Source of the DNA: Paramicrosporidium saccamoebae
Taxonomy: Eukaryota > Rozellomycota
Reading direction: 5' to 3'
NCBI GenBank assembly: GCA_002794465.1
Contig: MTSL01000178.1
Span: 62,001 to 126,000 of the forward strand
Length of the DNA: 64,000 bases
The position numbers were made by a program, and so were the translations under genes. The notes beneath the pieces are model-generated. The model saw only the letters and a list, made by a program, of their open reading frames with translations, did not search any database and was not told the origin of the DNA. This document shows, in pieces, positions 55,713-64,000 of the stretch; the first letter of the stretch is position 1, and each line of letters begins with the position of its first letter.

Positions 55713-57539
55713 TTACACACCATAAGCAAAGATTCTTTCCTCATGACGTTTTTTCTGCATGACAGCGCCAGGCCTAATTCGGGCAGCTTCATGCGACAAA
55801 AATTCAGGCGGAATTACAGACTTTGGTGCTTTTTGTACAATTACACGGAGTTCAAAATATAATTCCGAGTCGTCCTGTGTTAGGAACGTTATGGCAGTTC
55901 CCATTTTCCCCATCCGGCCAGTACGACCGATGCGATGAATGTAATCTTCAATAGACTTGGCCATGTCGTAGTTTACGACAAGCGACACATTTTTAATGTC
56001 AATGCCGCGACCGGCGACGTCTGTGGCAATCAAAATATCTCGGCCATTCTTCTTAAATTGTGAAATTGCAACTTCACGCTGCTCCTGATTCTTGCCGCCG
56101 TGGAGAGCTACGCAGCGATGTCCAAGAATCTCCAGCCGACGGCTGAGAAAGTCTACAGTCTTCTTTTGATTCACAAAAATAATAATTGGGGGCTCATACT
56201 CCCCAGAGTTTAAAATATCCAAAAGACAACGATCCTTGTCGCTCTCTTTCAACATTACAAGCTTCTGGGTTACAGTGTCAGCAGCTTGTCCAGCCTGGCC
56301 AACAGTGATGGTGCCCGGCCTCTTCAAGTAACCCCGAGCCAGCTTCTCCACGGCAGATGGCATAGTAGCAGAAAACATGGTAGTCTGTCTAAATTTGCCG
56401 TGGCTCAGATACTTTGCAGGGTTCTCAGCTGCCTCCGAGTCTGGCTTTGACATGTTTGACGGTAAGCATTGCAAAATGAACTGTAGATCCTCTTCAAAGT
56501 TCAGGTCAATCATTCGATCAGCCTCGTCCAAGACAATACCAAAACACTGATTTAACGCAAGGACATGCTGTTCCAGGCAATCTCGTAATCTACCAGGTGT
56601 TGCAATGACAATTTCTGCACCTTGTCTCATATGGACGCTCTGTTCTGCCATAGAGTGTCCTCCAACTATGGCAACACACCGGAGACCTAGAGGCCGGCAA
56701 AACCTTTTCGTTTCACTCTCAATTTGTAGCGCCAGCTCACGCGTCGGCGCCAGCACCAACCCATAAGGGCCGTTTAGCATGTTTGCCTCATTTAAGGGGG
56801 GAAGCCGTAGGATTTGGCAGATCATGGGAAGAACAAATGCAGCAGTCTTACCACTTCCTGTCTCTGCAATGCCAATCAGATCTCTCCCAGACATGATCAC
56901 AGGGATCGCCTGTCTTTGTATAGGAGTTGGATCATCGTAACCAATCGACTGCAAAACATCATGGAGCTTCCTAGGAAACGGAGCCTCAGACCAATAGCGA
57001 AGGGGATTGGGCATTTGTCCTCCTGTGGTGGAAATGTTAAAATCTTCCTTAATGATACGCCAATCACGGTCCTGCATCTCATCCAGCGTCTTCTCTGCCC
57101 AGTGTCTATCGTCAAATCGGTCACCATGACCATTCCCAGTCATCATTTCAATTTCGTTTCCAAAGGCGTCCACTGTCTTGATTACAGACGACTTTGGCGT
57201 ACTTTTGCGGGGCATGTCTTGGACGGCGTAATTCTTCAAAGTGTCATCTGCAGTGTCCCAATCAAAGTTTACCTGCCTCTCACCGCGACGCACCTTCCGG
57301 TCCGTCTTTTTCTCATTCCCCAAGTATCTTTCTCTCACAATGTTCCTATCAGCCTGCGACAGTGCTGCGGGATTTATCATGTCTTCCTTCATTCCACTTT
57401 CCGTGTGCTGGAGCTTGCTGGACTCTGTGGTTTTTGCAATGTTTTGTCTCTCTTCCCTTGATAGAAACTTTGGCTTGTAACTAAGAGTATCGTCCTCTGC
57501 CCGCCTCTTTAAGAGTTCTCTCCTGACAGAAGGATCCAT
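55713..57539 (-). CDS. PRP28: DEAD-box splicing helicase Prp28/DDX23
   Basis: A 608-residue single exon. The N-terminal 180 residues carry the Prp28-specific linker motifs: REERQNIAKT, RKVRRGERQVNFDWDT and MQDRDWRIIKEDFNIS. Helicase motifs: Q motif (GYDDPTPIQRQAIP), AETGSGKTAAF, PTRELALQIE, VLDEADRMIDL, FSATM and HRIGRTGRMGK. It swaps U1 for U6 at the 5' splice site. It is intron-free, unlike its short-intron neighbours. Confidence 0.96.
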   Translation of the reverse strand: MDPSVRRELLKRRAEDDTLSYKPKFLSREERQNIAKTTESSKLQHTESGMKEDMINPAALSQADRNIVRERYLGNEKKTDRKVRRGERQVNFDWDTADDTLKNYAVQDMPRKSTPKSSVIKTVDAFGNEIEMMTGNGHGDRFDDRHWAEKTLDEMQDRDWRIIKEDFNISTTGGQMPNPLRYWSEAPFPRKLHDVLQSIGYDDPTPIQRQAIPVIMSGRDLIGIAETGSGKTAAFVLPMICQILRLPPLNEANMLNGPYGLVLAPTRELALQIESETKRFCRPLGLRCVAIVGGHSMAEQSVHMRQGAEIVIATPGRLRDCLEQHVLALNQCFGIVLDEADRMIDLNFEEDLQFILQCLPSNMSKPDSEAAENPAKYLSHGKFRQTTMFSATMPSAVEKLARGYLKRPGTITVGQAGQAADTVTQKLVMLKESDKDRCLLDILNSGEYEPPIIIFVNQKKTVDFLSRRLEILGHRCVALHGGKNQEQREVAISQFKKNGRDILIATDVAGRGIDIKNVSLVVNYDMAKSIEDYIHRIGRTGRMGKMGTAITFLTQDDSELYFELRVIVQKAPKSVIPPEFLSHEAARIRPGAVMQKKRHEERIFAYGV

Positions 57540-57568
57540 TCTGCAAGACCACGGTATCGCAGCCCTGT

Positions 57569-58573
57569 ATGACGACCGACCCTAGTCCCGCTGCTACTGC
57601 TCCTATTCCCAGTCCCCTTCAGGCCCATATCGACGAGATTTATGAATACTTGAACGACTCAAAGGCTGATGTACGCAGGATGGCCGTTGAGCTTTTGGCC
57701 GGTCTTTCGGTCGACCAGCCGGATGCCCTCGTTATACTGAACAGCGACCCTGCAAAATACGTTTCCCGTCTCTTTTCAAAGCTCTCGGATCAGCCTGTCA
57801 TTGCTGCCTTAGCCTGGGATGCACTTACAAATTTTGCAAGTGACAAAGAGGTCGCTCTTTACTTGCTTGACAAGCACCTGGAGCGAATCCTTGCTTGTGT
57901 GCGCTCTCGTGAACTGGTTTTTTCCGAGGCTGCCACAAAACTGCTCTCGAACCTCACAAAATATGCCGACACGCGGCCCGCACTGGCAACACCGCTTCTA
58001 GCCGATCTGATTCATATTTATTTGGCCGGCATCCGACACAATCCAAACTGTGACTATGCTTTTCTGGCAAGTTGCTTTGCCGATCTGACAAATATCCGCG
58101 AATGTCGCATATTTTTCCTTGAAGACCTAAGTCGTCTCAATAGTATTCTCCAGGACCTTCACTCGAAATCTGTAATACGACGTGGCGGCGTTGCATCCAT
58201 AATCCGAAACTGCCTTTTTGAGACTGACTACCATGCTGCAATTCTGGAGAAGGAGATTGAAGACGACTTTATCATCACGACACTGGCGGGACGTCTCTTG
58301 GATTCGCGCTCAAAGCTCGATGGAGAGGAGAGGGACAAGTTACCAGTTGAACTTCAGCTGCTTGACAAGCTCGAGGCCGAGTCGGACATTGCTGTGAGGT
58401 CCATCGTTGTGGAATGTCTCATTATTCTGGGCACCACAAGGGAAGGCCGTGACACGATCCGTGCCAAGGAAATTTACCCAATCCTTCGGGAGTGGCACAT
58501 TTTAGAGGAGAATTACGACATGAAGGAGCTTATTGAGAAACTTGTTGAGCTCTTAATCCGAGACGAGGCCTGA
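57569..58573 (+). CDS. HGH1: HGH1-like ARM-repeat chaperone for eEF2
   Basis: A 334-residue single exon of armadillo-like helices. Family marks: VRRMAVELLAGLS, LTNFASDKEVALYLL, CDYAFLASCFADLTNIRE, IRRGGVASIIRNCLFETDYH and an end with LREWHILEENYDMKE. Hgh1 delivers eEF2 to the TRiC chaperonin. The start is 29 bp from the divergent PRP28 start. Confidence 0.93.
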   Translation: MTTDPSPAATAPIPSPLQAHIDEIYEYLNDSKADVRRMAVELLAGLSVDQPDALVILNSDPAKYVSRLFSKLSDQPVIAALAWDALTNFASDKEVALYLLDKHLERILACVRSRELVFSEAATKLLSNLTKYADTRPALATPLLADLIHIYLAGIRHNPNCDYAFLASCFADLTNIRECRIFFLEDLSRLNSILQDLHSKSVIRRGGVASIIRNCLFETDYHAAILEKEIEDDFIITTLAGRLLDSRSKLDGEERDKLPVELQLLDKLEAESDIAVRSIVVECLIILGTTREGRDTIRAKEIYPILREWHILEENYDMKELIEKLVELLIRDEA

Positions 58574-59150
58574 GCGCAACGGGCCGGGATGATTTACCTA
58601 GTGTGAATTGGGGTTTGACTAATGGAATGAGTTTTGGTTAGAGACAAGCCGTGATTAAACAAAGACTTGATAAAATTTAGTGGCTTTATAGGATGGGTAA
58701 ATTGATGTATGAATGAATGGGCGGGTGGGATGCAACGTATTCGCAATCTTAAATGAATCATTGCAAGATACTACTTTATTAGAGTATTTGGCACATAGGC
58801 CGTCACCCCCCAATAACCTGAATTCTAGGATCGCACCATCAGGATTACCAGCCATAGGTGGATGCTGTCGCGTAGTGGGGATAATACCACGGACTTTGTC
58901 AGGCGGGGAGAGAAGAGAAGAGAATTTATTCAGTCAATCCAACAACCCATTTATAGTCTCACAAATAACATAATCCTCAAATGGTAAAGATCTCATTATT
59001 CTTGATCGATTGTTCTGGTTGTCCTTCTCCAAACTGGGAAGCTATTTCCAAACACCCAACTAGTCAGTCTTCTACGTCACAGATGCTGTCATCTAACAGA
59101 GCCTCTATTACAAACCTCGCAACTCTGATAACTAATACTCTTTTTATTGG
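58574..59150. other. Intergenic between HGH1 and SEC22
   Basis: 577 bp of 3' flanks of two convergent genes. I see short purine-rich stretches but no coding sequence, tRNA or repeat. Unusually long for this window, so a small RNA gene cannot be excluded. Confidence 0.35.
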
Positions 59151-59820
59151 CTAACAAAAGCGAATGTACACGTAGATAAAGACAAGGAGGACTGCGCCGA
59201 TAATGATGAACGCGCCGTATGTCCTCCAAAGCATCATCAAGTTCAATTTTTTTGTATCTCTTAAATACCGGCGGCTTTCCGCACTCAAGTTACTCGATAA
59301 AAGGCTCATATTTTCCAATTTGGAGCCTCTCTCTAAAACGTCGTTGATGCTCGTCGTCATAATCTTGGTGACATCCACCAATTCTTCCTGCAGGCGATCC
59401 AAGTTTTGTCTTGCGCGCACATCCTGGTATGACCGTTTTGTCTTTTGGATAACCGTATCAAATTTGATAAAGGCGTAGGGCCGGGCCGCAGAATCAACCA
59501 TGCCACCGAACTGAGTGGAGAATTCTTTTTGAAGGTCACTGAGGAGGGAGAATGCCAATTTTTTTGGATAAAGGCGGTCACAAAGGCCAATGTAGCCAAC
59601 ACCATCGCTGACAGCAACATGAAAGGTAAATTGTCCTGCTTCTATAGACGTCATCGGGTCTGTGACGCTTCCCAGCGTCTTTAGTATTGACTTTGTCTTA
59701 TTCTTGTGGTCAGGAAAGTCTCGGTCAAGCTAAAAGTATAAGTACAGACACACTGGCTGGCACCTCTTCTTCGTCCATTGAAGCGGCCAGCGGAAGTCCA
59801 TCATGGACTCGGGCTATCAT
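59151..59820 (-). CDS. SEC22: R-SNARE SEC22
   Basis: Exons 59820-59764 and 59729-59151 with a 34-nt intron; 211 residues. MIARVHDGLPLAASMDEEE starts a longin domain (YPKKLAFSLLSDLQKEF, RPYAFIKFDTVIQKTK), an R-SNARE helix follows (IMTTSINDVLERGSKLENM) and a C-terminal anchor (FIIIGAVLLVFIYVYI). It acts in ER-Golgi traffic. Its first exon overlaps, antisense, the start of the RFTS-protein gene by 18 bp. Confidence 0.96.
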
Positions 59821-62438
59821 CACGGAACGTACCATTTCTTTAAAAATAAAACTATTTGTTTAGCGAGTTTAAAGAAAGTGGTTGGCGGCATGCCGGTTCC
59901 CAAAAGCGTGCTATCGTACCCGAGCGAAGCAGAGGCTTTCATTGATGCGGACAGCTTCAGACAGACACCCGAGAAAATTCCATACCGTGAAATTGCAAAC
60001 GTTTGCATTTACGATGCTGATGTACTTACTGGACGTAGTTTGCTAGATTCTGTAGGGCAATCAAGCCAATCTTTTCCAGATAGCTCAAACTGGCCCTTTT
60101 CATTTGGTGGGCGTTGCTCCCAAGGAAGAATGTATCATATAATTATTCTCCTTTTACTCGTGTAGATGTCCACCAAGGGTATCGGCACAAGTATGTATCG
60201 ATCGAGCCAATTATCGAGTACATGTTTGAATATCCGTACGGTAAAGATGCAGTGGTGTGGTTGCGCAGCGACGCTGCGTTTTATCGTATCACTTCAATCT
60301 CTGAAGAGTACCGGGTATTGTGGAAGCCTGTCCGAGAGGGAGCTGATATTGTCGGACATGCTGTGAACACTCTGCTGAATATCGCAGTTACTAGGGATAT
60401 CAGAGTTGTGCTTGAGCGCATTTGTAAACTATCCAAACAACCGCTTCATAGCGTTATAAGACTCATTTCAAAGCATCGACAACTTGTTCAGAAAGAACTA
60501 CATTCACAAGAAAGCAGGAGGATCCCAAAATTTCGATTTATCAAGGCACTGAGTACCGAAAAATCCTGGACTTTGGCAATAGAGAAGGCTTGCCAAGATG
60601 TTTTATTAGCGTCTCATGGGTTAGAGTCTGAGACCGAAAGTCCGATCAAATCTAAACTCGATACATCAAGTCCCATACCAATAGCAAAGAGACCGAGAGG
60701 GTTTAATGGCGCCATTCCATTGTCAATTGAAGAGATTGAGCCGTCGAGTGCTACGCAACCCCTCGCGCCTCTTTTAAAAGGTGCGATGGAAATGGCCCAC
60801 CGGAGGGCATCTCGGTCAATTTTACCTATACACGTTGAATCGATAGAGTTACCACAACTCTATGACTTGGAGACTAAATGTCCCTTTTGTGGGATCACCG
60901 TCGCTCGTACTGGAAACACGAGTGTTGTAGAGCGCATGGTTTGGCACTTGGATTCAATGCATCCTGTGCAGGTTCGGAAAGATTTAGCAAAAAAGAACAA
61001 TTCTTTAAGAGGTGCAATGAAAGCCAACTGTCCCGTTCTTCGTGACGCCCTAGTTTGGCCCGATCGCCAGATTATTGAACAGATTCGAAAGCGAGATGAA
61101 ATTTGCAACCTTCAGTGGAAAGTTTCAGGGATTGTAGATATTACAATACACCCGACAAACACTTGTACACTCAGCGATGAGAATCACTCTCTCGCTATTG
61201 AAAATGAATCCCCAATCACCACGAGCCGTGCTAAGAAGAGCGACCCTTTAATCACTTTGAATGATGCTACTGAAAGCGAGTCTGTCAGCAGCACAACTTG
61301 TGCGAGAAAGAATGTGCCCTTGATCATTACAGATTGTGCTACTGACAGCGAGACTCTAATCGCCACAAATCGTGCTAGTAGGGATGAGCCTTTAATCATT
61401 GTGGATTGTGCTACTGAAGATGAGTCTCTAAGAGCCACGAGTCGCGTTAGGAAGAACGAGCCCGTGATCGTTATAGATCGTGCTAGGAGGAACGAGCCTT
61501 TGATCACTATGGATCGCGCTAGGAAAGACGAGTCGTTGATCATTACGGATAGCGTTAGGGAGGACAAGCCTTTGACCATTACGAGTCGTGCTAGGAAGGA
61601 CGAGCCTTTGGTCATTACGGATGATGCTGCTGAAAATGAATCTCCAATTGCCATGGATGATGCTGCTGAAAATGAATCTCCAATTGCCATGGATCATGCC
61701 GCTGAAGATGAGTTTCAAATCACTACAGGTTGTGCTTCTGCTGTCGATAACAAATTGCTGATAACTATTGACGACGCTCAAACTGCCGAGAACAGAAATT
61801 CAATACCTAGAAGCAAACTTTTGACTATTGAAGCGCAGGCTATTGGCATCAAAGGAAAAGTTCAGCTTAGTGATCAAGAAGCTGCCGCTCTCATTGTCTC
61901 GGCCATGGAGCGCATGGTGGGAAAATCTATCACAGATACTCTACAGGAACATTCTGCAACGCATTCTCAACCCAGCGCAAAAAGAAGTTTTGCCGATACA
62001 CACGAGTTATACAATCGTACACGCCGCAAATCTTTACAAAGTGCTGCTGATTTGGAGAATCATGTCTATTATGACGCTTCATGTCCGCCAAAAAGAGTAT
62101 CAGGACAAGTTGTAGCCCGAAAGCCTGTACCGGTGATATCGTATAATTATGAGAATCAGTCCCAGGAGTCTTTAAAGCGGCCATCTCTCCAGGCACAGAC
62201 TGACGTAAATACTATTACCGTGCAGCATCAATGTTTACAGAACCCATTGCTATCCAATACCCAGCAGGCTTGGGATCGTTCCTTAACTACCGATAGTGCA
62301 TTAAAGCCCTTGGAGACTGCCTCGCAAGGAGCAAATTCTGAAAGGCGAGAAAAAACAGCCACAAGGCCGTACTCATTCAGCCAAGGTGGGTCTCCGGCCA
62401 AGCCGTCATGTAAAGAAACAGATGTGCAATCGCGATGA
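59803..62438 (+). CDS. RFTS (DNMT1-RFD)-like protein with C2H2 zinc finger and 12-residue repeat array
   Basis: Exons 59803-60106 and 60166-62438; the intron (59 nt, or 53 nt with another donor) is longer than most. About 858 residues. Residues 60-185 resemble an RFTS/DNMT1-RFD fold: EIANVCIYDADVLTG, YVSIEPIIEYMFEYPYGKDA, VVWLRSDAAFYRI, SEEYRVLWKPV. A zinc finger follows at about residues 335-365 (CPFC, then 18 residues, then HLDSMH). Residues about 445-630 are some 15 copies of a 12-residue repeat. The tail is Ser/Gln-rich. No methyltransferase domain is seen. The domain pair recalls fission-yeast Raf2 of the heterochromatin CLRC complex, but that homology is inference. Confidence 0.6.
61199..61770 (+). 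repeat. 36-bp coding tandem repeat
   Basis: About fifteen units encode variants of RKDEPLIITDRA, with conserved acidic, Leu/Ile and Ala positions. Two neighbouring units (AENESPIAMDDA, AENESPIAMDHA) are almost identical, pointing to recent duplication; others have drifted. Confidence 0.85.
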
Positions 62439-63368
62439 TGGATGGCTATTGTTGGAGATGCCAGGTCAACCGTTACTGGTAATGTTTTTGTTAAACACTA
62501 TCCGCTTATGATTGCAAACCCTGATAGCTACCCTACAATCCGGTGTGTTGAGGGTGGTAGTCCACAACGGCGCCTTTAATAAAGATAAACTCTCGCTAAC
62601 CAATGCTTTTCCATGCCCTCAGTGTCGCAAAGCCCGTAATTGGCGCGCCAAATTGTGGTGTGATATAGAGGGTTTCTCAGTTGGATAGTTGTGTGATAGA
62701 AAGGTGGACCGATCAGCTGAGTATTTGTGTGATAGAGCGTGAGATATGGTGAGCCAACTCGCTATTTTTAAGGCCCAATAGCTTCCATTGGGCGCTACGA
62801 TCTGATGGTGAGTCTTGCCCCATAAATGTGGACGATATTTAATAAAATGAGCTCTCGCTTGAAGTGTCACGATAAGGAGTTCCTGTACGTAGGCTGTTGT
62901 ATCACCACGGGATAGAGTGGGTCGATTAGCTGGGTATTTGGGGACTATTCCGTTTCCTTCTCGTCTGATATAGGTCGTTGGATTAACAGCGAACAGATTT
63001 TTATATCGCTTCAGCTCGTCTCCTCCCGCCTGACAAAGCACGTGGCATTTTCTCCGCTACGCGACAGAGAGGCAGTATAATCACGGGCCAGGGGTTCGAA
63101 TCATAATAGGGGGCCTTGCTATTATCCATGCACAAATATTCATCGTGTATAATGTTTTCTTTTCCATTACAATAAGACTTTTACGATTCCTGTGCCAAAC
63201 AATGTTTGTCAAGACTCATTGGACGAGGCATTGACTCTATTGTTTTGATTGGCTAGAACATTCCAACAGTCTCTAGAAAAGATCCCCTGAAAGAGACAAC
63301 GCTGCATGAGTGGCGATTTGCCCCCATCCAGAGTCCCAGCAGGACAGCCCCCCATATCACTGCGCCTC
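62439..63368. other. Intergenic with repeated motifs, upstream of the kinase gene
   Basis: 930 bp, the longest gap here. It holds copies of a (C/T)GAT(C/T)AGCTG(A/G)GTATTTG motif (about 62711 and 62924), several GTGTGATA(TA)GAG motifs (62658-62738), a perfect 7-bp hairpin, and the two-block element shared with 24.9-25.0 kb. A minus-strand open frame crosses part of it but lacks an ATG at its start. A GGGTTCGAATC box resembling a tRNA B box at about 63090 has no matching tRNA fold. Confidence 0.5.
62773..62793. other. Perfect short inverted repeat
   Basis: GCCCAAT and ATTGGGC flank a seven-base loop, AGCTTCC. The RNA of either strand would form a 7-bp hairpin. No other feature explains it. 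Confidence 0.55.
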
Positions 63369-64000
63369 ATGAGTAGTCCCCCTCTGGCAGCCTCTGCCAC
63401 AGCTTTTATAAACGAAGACTCAATCAGGAGCTCTCGTCTTGTCAATGGACAAAGCCAGAATTTTAGCAGGGCCAATGCGGACACAGAGGAGGGCAATACA
63501 GCGTTTGAAGAGACCGTACAACCATCGGGTGCGATCCCCCTGGGCAAGCCTGCTTCTTTTTTGGACAGTTTTCAAGCCCCCAGTGAATTTGGGATGGACA
63601 ATTCGTCAAATTCCCCAGTATACAGGCATCTATATGACCGTGAGTACTCTAGCACTTCCGATGAGCCGCAGTTGCAGGAGCCCCTCAACAGCAACGAGAC
63701 AGCCATGATTGTGCAGAACCCAGCGTACGAGCAGGCGCAGTTGCTGCTGGTTTCGCTTCTGGAGAACTTTTGCGCTTTGTACGACAGGAATCCGGACAAG
63801 AATCGACGTTTGTTTATGGCTGTTTGTCGCCAACTTTGGAATATGGGCATTCTTTCCTCTGAGGACTTTTTCAGCCGGAGTGAGCAACTCCGAGGTGTTT
63901 ACAAAGAGGCTTTCCGCACACTGGTGCTTCAGGCTATCCAAGGGATTGAGGCCAATGAGACCGACAATCGCTATTTGGCCGACGATTTTGAAGATTCTGA
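63369..64000 (+). CDS. HRI-like eIF2alpha kinase, N-terminal part (cut by window edge)
   Basis: An open frame of 210 codons runs to the edge from ATG 63369; the kinase domain, if present, lies outside. The first 110 residues are low-complexity and polar. Then YEQAQLLLVSLLENFCALY, RNPDKNRRLFMAVCRQLW and NMGILSSEDFFSRSEQLRGVYKEAF match the N-terminal helical domain of haem-regulated inhibitor (EIF2AK1) and fission-yeast Hri kinases. The frame stays open for about 120 bases upstream of this ATG, so an upstream exon is possible. Confidence 0.6.
   Translation, partial: MSSPPLAASATAFINEDSIRSSRLVNGQSQNFSRANADTEEGNTAFEETVQPSGAIPLGKPASFLDSFQAPSEFGMDNSSNSPVYRHLYDREYSSTSDEPQLQEPLNSNETAMIVQNPAYEQAQLLLVSLLENFCALYDRNPDKNRRLFMAVCRQLWNMGILSSEDFFSRSEQLRGVYKEAFRTLVLQAIQGIEANETDNRYLADDFEDS

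Noticed and set aside
61184-61690. 168-codon - strand open frame with repeats
   Set aside because: It is the complement of the 36-bp coding repeat of the RFTS protein; openness comes from the periodicity.
62619-63041. 140-codon - strand open frame
   Set aside because: It begins at a non-ATG codon, has no recognised family and crosses the repeated intergenic motifs; kept only as a finding.
63085-63100. tRNA B-box-like GGGTTCGAATC
   Set aside because: No complementary T-arm, acceptor stem or A box at the right distance.

Overview
The window is nuclear DNA of a small-genome eukaryote. Forty-three protein-coding genes fill almost all of the 64 kb, about one per 1.5 kb, on both strands. About two thirds carry spliceosomal introns of only about 22-40 nt, which I placed by restoring conserved protein motifs across frame breaks. 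TAA, TAG and TGA all act as stops, so the code is standard. The gene set (V-ATPase proteolipid, Set2 with SRI domain, Grp170/Lhs1, Chm7-type ESCRT, a Mei2-like RNA-binding protein, Rev1, Rad1, complete ER/Golgi and proteasome genes) suits a compact early-diverging fungus or a close relative, such as a rozellid (Paramicrosporidium-like). That placement is inference. NDUFAF6, bS16m, RBFA and prohibitin indicate a respiring mitochondrion with its own ribosomes and probably complex I, unlike typical microsporidia.

Layout. 1-9 kb: TMEM94 (running off the left edge), NDUFAF6, a small secreted protein, ARP4, RPA49, DNAJC17 and bS16m. 8.8-20 kb: REV1, a CG-1-domain protein, V-ATPase subunit c, SET2, a Mei2-like protein, a 91-residue orphan, NMT1 and STIMATE. 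20-32 kb: CysRS, CHMP7, FIBP, TFB4, HYOU1/LHS1, proteasome beta5, KAE1 and proteasome beta6. 32-50 kb: DOP1 (18 proposed introns), ZPR1, RMD1, a synaptojanin-type phosphatase, RNF121, RBFA, NAA25 and GPAA1. 50-64 kb: LSM6, RAD1, PHB1, PIP30, GFA1, PRP28, HGH1, SEC22, an RFTS/zinc-finger protein with a 12-residue repeat array, and the start of an HRI-like eIF2alpha kinase cut by the right edge.

There are no operons, and most neighbours are functionally unrelated. Themes recur: ER/Golgi quality control and trafficking (HYOU1, GPAA1, SEC22, DOP1, RNF121, NMT1), translation and co-translational modification (CysRS, NAA25, HGH1, KAE1, ZPR1, HRI), chromatin and transcription (ARP4, SET2, RPA49, TFB4, the RFTS protein), and DNA damage (REV1, RAD1).

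Compaction is extreme. Two divergent gene pairs have overlapping start codons or first exons, one convergent pair has abutting stop codons, and several stop codons lie inside the AATAAA hexamer. No rRNA, tRNA, CRISPR array or transposon was recognised. The few longer intergenic stretches hold short repeated motifs, including one two-block element shared by regions 38 kb apart.
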